Assembly (NCBI GenBank): GCA_006937955.1
Contig: SSNP01000029.1
Span: forward strand, 4,644,336 to 4,708,335
Origin: Pachypanchax playfairii
Taxonomy: Eukaryota > Chordata > Actinopteri > Cyprinodontiformes > Aplocheilidae
DNA length: 64,000 nucleotides
Reading direction: 5' to 3'
Shown here: in pieces, positions 59,403-64,000 of the stretch
Layout of the letters: each line of letters starts with the position of its first letter
How positions within the stretch are numbered: position 1 is the first letter of the stretch
Notes under the pieces: generated by a model
What the model was told of the DNA's origin: nothing
The model's input: only the letters and a program-made list of their open reading frames with translations
Databases searched by the model: none
Program-made: the position numbers and the translations under genes

Positions 59403-59660
59403 CGGATCTCTGCAGTTTGCAAACACCCAATTCAGGACATTAAAATCCGACAACGGTCCTCTGTTCGAGCGAAGTCCCGCTTGGTACAAGGAGAAGACGC
59501 TGTCTGTGTTCTTGTATATAAGTTCAGTTAAAAGAATTTATTTAAAAAAATAAAAAGGCAAAAAAACACCAGAAGTCAGACACAAACGCCGGAGACACCC
59601 GCCCTCACAATAAAAGAGACACACAGTGCGTTTTTCGCGCCAGTGAGGTGTCCTGTTATA
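59403..59660 (-). promoter_or_regulatory. mycl non-coding first exon and promoter
   Basis: On - a strong donor (GATCCG|GTGAGT) ends a probable non-coding exon at 59403. A TATA-like TTATATAC lies at about 59513-59520, which would place the start near 59490 and give an exon of about 90 nt. TTTCGCGCC (59633-59641), a good E2F-type site, lies about 145 bp upstream of that start. Myc-family genes have a non-coding first exon and E2F-responsive promoters; use of these sites here is inference. Confidence 0.6.
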
Positions 59661-59679
59661 AGACGATAAATGCGCAGGG

Positions 59680-59860
59680 AGGAGCCGCAGAAATGTCTGC
59701 AGCGGCAGATCCGGTAAAGCCCCTTTCTGTGCATCAGACACGGGGGGTGGAGGGAGGGGGGGAGGGGGGGCTGCAAAGCCCCGCCCAGGCTGCAACACCG
59801 CCCACAGGCACAATAACAGATTGCAGAGGCAGCTTCCCTCCTGTTAATCATTGTTGGTGA
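59680..59860. other. G-rich stretch upstream of mycl
   Basis: A purine-rich run (GGGGGGTGGAGGGAGGGGGG, 59743-59762) is followed by CCCCGCCCAGGCTGC, an SP1-type GC box. It probably forms part of the upstream mycl promoter. Several G-runs could form a quadruplex; this is inference. Confidence 0.5.
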
Positions 59861-62800
59861 AATATAAAATCAAATGATCAAACGTTTTCCTGCCACTGAG
59901 GAATTTTTTGTTTTAATGTTTTCCCACACCTAATATTAGTTTTAAATATTATATTGGTAAGAAGACCAACTTATTAGGTATCTGATTTTGTTTTCTGACA
60001 CTATAAAAATGAATTTAATCATGAAATAGGACTTTAGAAATAATTTAGTTGAGTTTTGCAAATTCAGGAGTGTGTTTTTTTTTTGGGCCTTTTTTGGTTT
60101 GAAGGAAGAAAATTTAAAAAGGATCTTGTGACTTATATGAAATTAAACTGTTCCGTCTTTCATCTTAAATGGAGCACTTATCAAAACAATAACAAGAAGA
60201 CATTTTTCTGCCTAGTAATTAGTCTTAATACCAGGAGGATTTTGTTTAGACCTTGATGATTTATGCTGGAGACTCAAACTGTTTCTGCTCATCTAAAGTA
60301 AATGATCTGTCATCACTTTGCAATCACCATAAATAACAAAAGACTTTTCCTATTAATATTTCACAAGAGCAGCACAATCGTTTGAAGACATCTAGGGTCA
60401 GACTCAGAGGTCATTCTCAGAAGTGTCTGATGTCTTCATTGTTCGGTGTTAGAATCAGGACACAAGACTGCAGCATGTGTCAGCCTTGACACCAAAGATT
60501 ATGTCTGAGATTAACCTATTTCACACTAATCTTGTTAAAATTAGTGGAATTAGGATTGTAGGTGAGTAAGGGCCTCTCTTCATTAATGTTGGCTGGCTTT
60601 GGTGGAATTTAACATTGAAATTATTCTTAGTTTTAAACATTTCAGAGAGAAGTACTATTCATGAAGCTGCATTAGTAAGAAAAATCCACAGTTTTGGAGA
60701 AGTAGGACTTAATTTGTGTCACAAAGGGCCAGAATTCAAATCAATTTACATCTCCATACTCGGTTCCCTGACAAAAAGAAGCTCTGCAGAGTCACTTACA
60801 CTGACATTTTCTTGCAAACCATGAAGTATTTTCACATTGTTGGGTGGAGTGAGTGATTTTAAATGCACATTTCAGCACAAAATGGAACAATTGTCAGAAA
60901 TCCTCAGCCAAAACTTATGCAAGTTTAAGTGAAGTGAGTAATCCTCTTCAGAGAGCAAGTTTCAGCAGCAAGCAAACAACCTCCTCTCCTAAACAAACAG
61001 ACTGTATTTGCTCCTAAATTCTTCTTTACAGGCCTCAACAACAACCTCTCTGAGTAAAAAAGACCACGCCTGTAAAGCACACGTGCCTCATTGTTTTAAA
61101 GTTAACAATGAAATAATCCACTCGTGTTTAAGTGGAGACGTAATTTGTCCATTTATCGTCTGGCTCGATTAAAAGCTTCACGATGAAGGTTAAAGTTTAC
61201 CAACGCCTCGGGATCGAAGAGAAGCAGGTCAAAATCATACACCAATCAAATCCTTCACCTCCTGCTCACATATTGATCCAATTTGTCCAAAGCGTGGTTT
61301 CTTTTCTTCTTTAATTAATCATCTCCATGTACAAAACATGTGCTGTCTCTCAGGTCAGATTCAGTTGAAGTTGGAAGTACTGATTAGTGATGGACATCTG
61401 TCTGGGTCTTACATGACTCATTTTATGTTTTAAAGGTCTGTTTTATGAGCATGCAGATAATTAAGGATGATATTATGTTAAAAGATTGTTAATCAGGAGG
61501 TTAATAAGATTTTAGCAGTTCAGAGGCAAACTGATAATCCCCATTTAACTGGGAATTTGGAAACTTAAGATGTATGAGATAAATTAATCAATTTAAGGAG
61601 AAGTTGGTCTTAGACTGAAAGTTTTCATCTTTGAAACAGATGATAGCCATCATCAAAAAATGTCCCAGAGCACAAAGTTTTCAGTCTTTTCAGCAGTTTT
61701 TATTAATTTCATTGAAAGAATTGGGAGTTTAGATTCTAAATTAAATGGTTGATCGACAAAATGTGCATACTACCTTTAAATAGCAAAACTTTTGTCTGTT
61801 GAAATAAAAGACAGATTAATGCTAAATTACAAAATCAGGATGAAGTGAGGATCAGGATGAACCCCTAAACTTGTTTACAAAAGAGATTTTTCCTGCACAA
61901 CGAAAGCTCAGATCAAAGAGAAGAAAGAAACCTCGACTTCTATCTGTCCATGTCCTCCTCAGCAGGGACACAACATTGTGCTTAACACCAACAATAGGCT
62001 GCTGTGCAGTTGTTTCCCAGCTTTACTCCAAGTACCCACTATTGTTTTTTATTGTTTCACCAGCATATGCATGGAGATGGTGAAAGAGGGGGTTTGAGCT
62101 CCACCTCCAGCTGGAGACTAAAGCAGTTCAGGAATTTAGAGCTTTTTTCAGATGTTTTCTGAGGAATTGTCCTCATGTGCAGTACAAGGGAATGTCCTCC
62201 TTTTTCCCCATGACCCCTGTGACACCCACTGCCCCTGACCTGTGACCTTCCCCTCCCAGGTTGAAGAAATACAATTTGTAGCAGGTTTGAAAATGAGACC
62301 AGTCAACATGCAAAAAAAAAGCAATGCAGGAAAGAAGAAAACATAAATAAATCAGATTAAAAAGATTTCTCCCCAGAGATGTAAAACACCACGTTCTGAC
62401 ACGTTTTCATCCTGAACATGTTGATAGAGTGTGACTGCCAGTTTGACCTGCTCATTTTTCACATACCAGAGATCTCTATCTGCCACAGCGTGCATTACAT
62501 CAGGATTTTCACTCTTGATCTTATCTTCTGGACCATCACTTCCTCAGAAAACAGCTGCACTCACACAAACATCCATGCCAGTGAAAGCACACAAAGTGAA
62601 GATAACTGTCAGTTAAAGCTGAGTACATTTAAGTATACAATCTTGATATATTTAATTTTGTTGAAATAAAATTGATTTAACATCCTTGTCTCATCTGCAA
62701 ATAATGATAGTTTGCATAAACAATAATAAAATGGTTAAGAGTAGTATGGCTCAGATTTATACATACTTTATAAATTGAGAGAAACTACTTTTGCACTGTG

Positions 62801-64000
62801 TTGACTGATCTGTGCTGCCACCTGGTGTTTATTAACGTGCAAATTATTTGAAAATCAGACAGAGCAAAACAAAATGTGTATTTAGAAGAATGCATATCTT
62901 TTTTAAAAAATATCCGGTAATACAATGGGAGACCGTGCAGATAATTAAGTAGAATTCACAGAAACTATCAACACCAAAAACAATCATTTGTGCAGCTTGT
63001 AAATATGCTGCAAACTACGTGTCTTTAAAATAGTTACACAATAAAGACAAAATTGAGTAAATTAAATGATGCGTGTATAAATGCACACAATATAAGTCAA
63101 AATAATATTTATTATCCGATCACATAGGAATAAAAACTTCTTTCTCACTGGCGTTAGAATCAGAACTTGTTTTGCTCTATGCGGTTCCGCTACTGTCCAG
63201 CAGATGGCGCCATATTAAAGGTTTAAAATCACGAGAAAGTTCAGTTACATCTTCCTGCAGAGTGTGAATTAATGTAGAAAATTAAAAAAAACAAGAATGC
63301 GTGTTCATTTACTGCATTAACCTCTTTACCCATCTCACCTGCATGAAAAATATAGATTAAAATAATTTACGTGATAGAAAAAATATATTTTACTTGTCAC
63401 ATTCAACATTTAGCTGGAAAATGTCCCCAATATTTTTTAATTTTCTAAGAGCTTGAATCATCTCATTCTATCTAGAAGCCAAATATTTATATGCCATGAC
63501 ATTATACAAATACAGCAAGATGCTTTTTAAAAATGTAATCATCTCTAAAAATGCAGATGTTACCAGGTAACTGTAGACAACAGGCTCTTTAACATCATTT
63601 CAGGGTCATTGTACTGAGGTTGTATTTTTATTACATGTAATACTAATTTGGGCTGCAACAATTATGCCTCCTAATTACATAAATCAGGATAATGATGGAA
63701 AAAAAGAAGGAATGAGTCATTTTTATGCTGCAGGGTGTCTTTACATCACAGTGGATCTAAATTGAATTTATCTCAGCTGAGAAGACCAATCTCTGGTTTA
63801 CATGTAGGAAGACATAAGATAATTAAACCCCCTTTTAGAAGATTGCTGATAAAATTAATATTTCTTACAGTTGCCATGGCAACTTAATCTTCTCACAAAT
63901 GTCTGAGAAAAATTCTAGATCTGATACATTCAGCAAGTTTTATCATTCAAAAACTGGATGAAAGTTTATTATCACCTTTCTTTTCATGTGACTGAACTGT
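59861..64000. other. 4-kb region without recognised genes
   Basis: AT-rich. Only short ORFs with no family resemblance are present. I see no clear transposon ends, tRNA genes or simple repeats beyond short A/T runs. Confidence 0.6.

Noticed and set aside
1..64000. CRISPR arrays, bacterial operons, rRNA or intact tRNA genes
   Set aside because: None seen. The window is vertebrate nuclear DNA, and the tRNA-like pieces found are degenerate SINE heads.

Overview
The window reads as nuclear DNA of a teleost fish. It has split genes with GT-AG introns, vertebrate gene families (palmitoyltransferase, galectin, IFI27/ISG12, cytosolic 5'-nucleotidase, L-Myc) and typical fish interspersed repeats: several terminal-inverted-repeat elements, tRNA-like SINE heads and a non-LTR retrotransposon. 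The species cannot be fixed from sequence alone; a percomorph-type fish is a guess. All exon boundaries below were placed by hand from splice signals, reading-frame continuity and remembered family similarity.

Layout. (1) Positions 1-20180, + strand: the 3' portion of a ZDHHC14-type palmitoyltransferase gene. Eight coding exons lie in the window, and the intron at 12999-14328 looks like a U12-type AT-AC intron. The 9.5 kb first intron holds two TIR elements and a SINE-like repeat. (2) 21512-23415, - strand: a complete tandem-repeat galectin, best match galectin-8, convergent with zdhhc14. (3) 23850-44151: a cluster of IFI27/ISG12-like genes (small glycine/alanine-rich hydrophobic proteins of an interferon-inducible family). 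Five complete copies are on + (called A, B, C, F, G here) and one divergent complete copy is on - (E). There is also an orphan promoter plus first exon (D) and an orphan last exon (E'). The cluster is cut by segmental duplications, two TTAA-flanked DNA elements that carry the same small basic ORF, a 184-bp MITE, a nucleotidase pseudo-exon, and a LINE with an open reverse-transcriptase frame. (4) 45481-48978, - strand: a complete six-exon cytosolic 5'-nucleotidase IA-type gene. (5) 49-57 kb: mostly without recognisable genes. (6) 57357-59500, - strand: a complete mycl (L-Myc) gene with a probable non-coding first exon, TATA box and E2F-type site. (7) 59.9-64 kb: no gene seen.

How it fits together. 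NT5C1A and MYCL are also near neighbours in human (1p34), so that pair looks like old synteny. Galectin-8 and the IFI27-like genes share a head-to-head promoter region and both belong to innate-defence families. The IFI27-like block is the dynamic part of the window. All its introns are phase 1, so internal exons can be duplicated or lost without breaking the frame. Last exons have diverged into different tails, one copy looks like a mosaic of two others, and promoter-plus-first-exon and last-exon fragments lie scattered between the complete genes.
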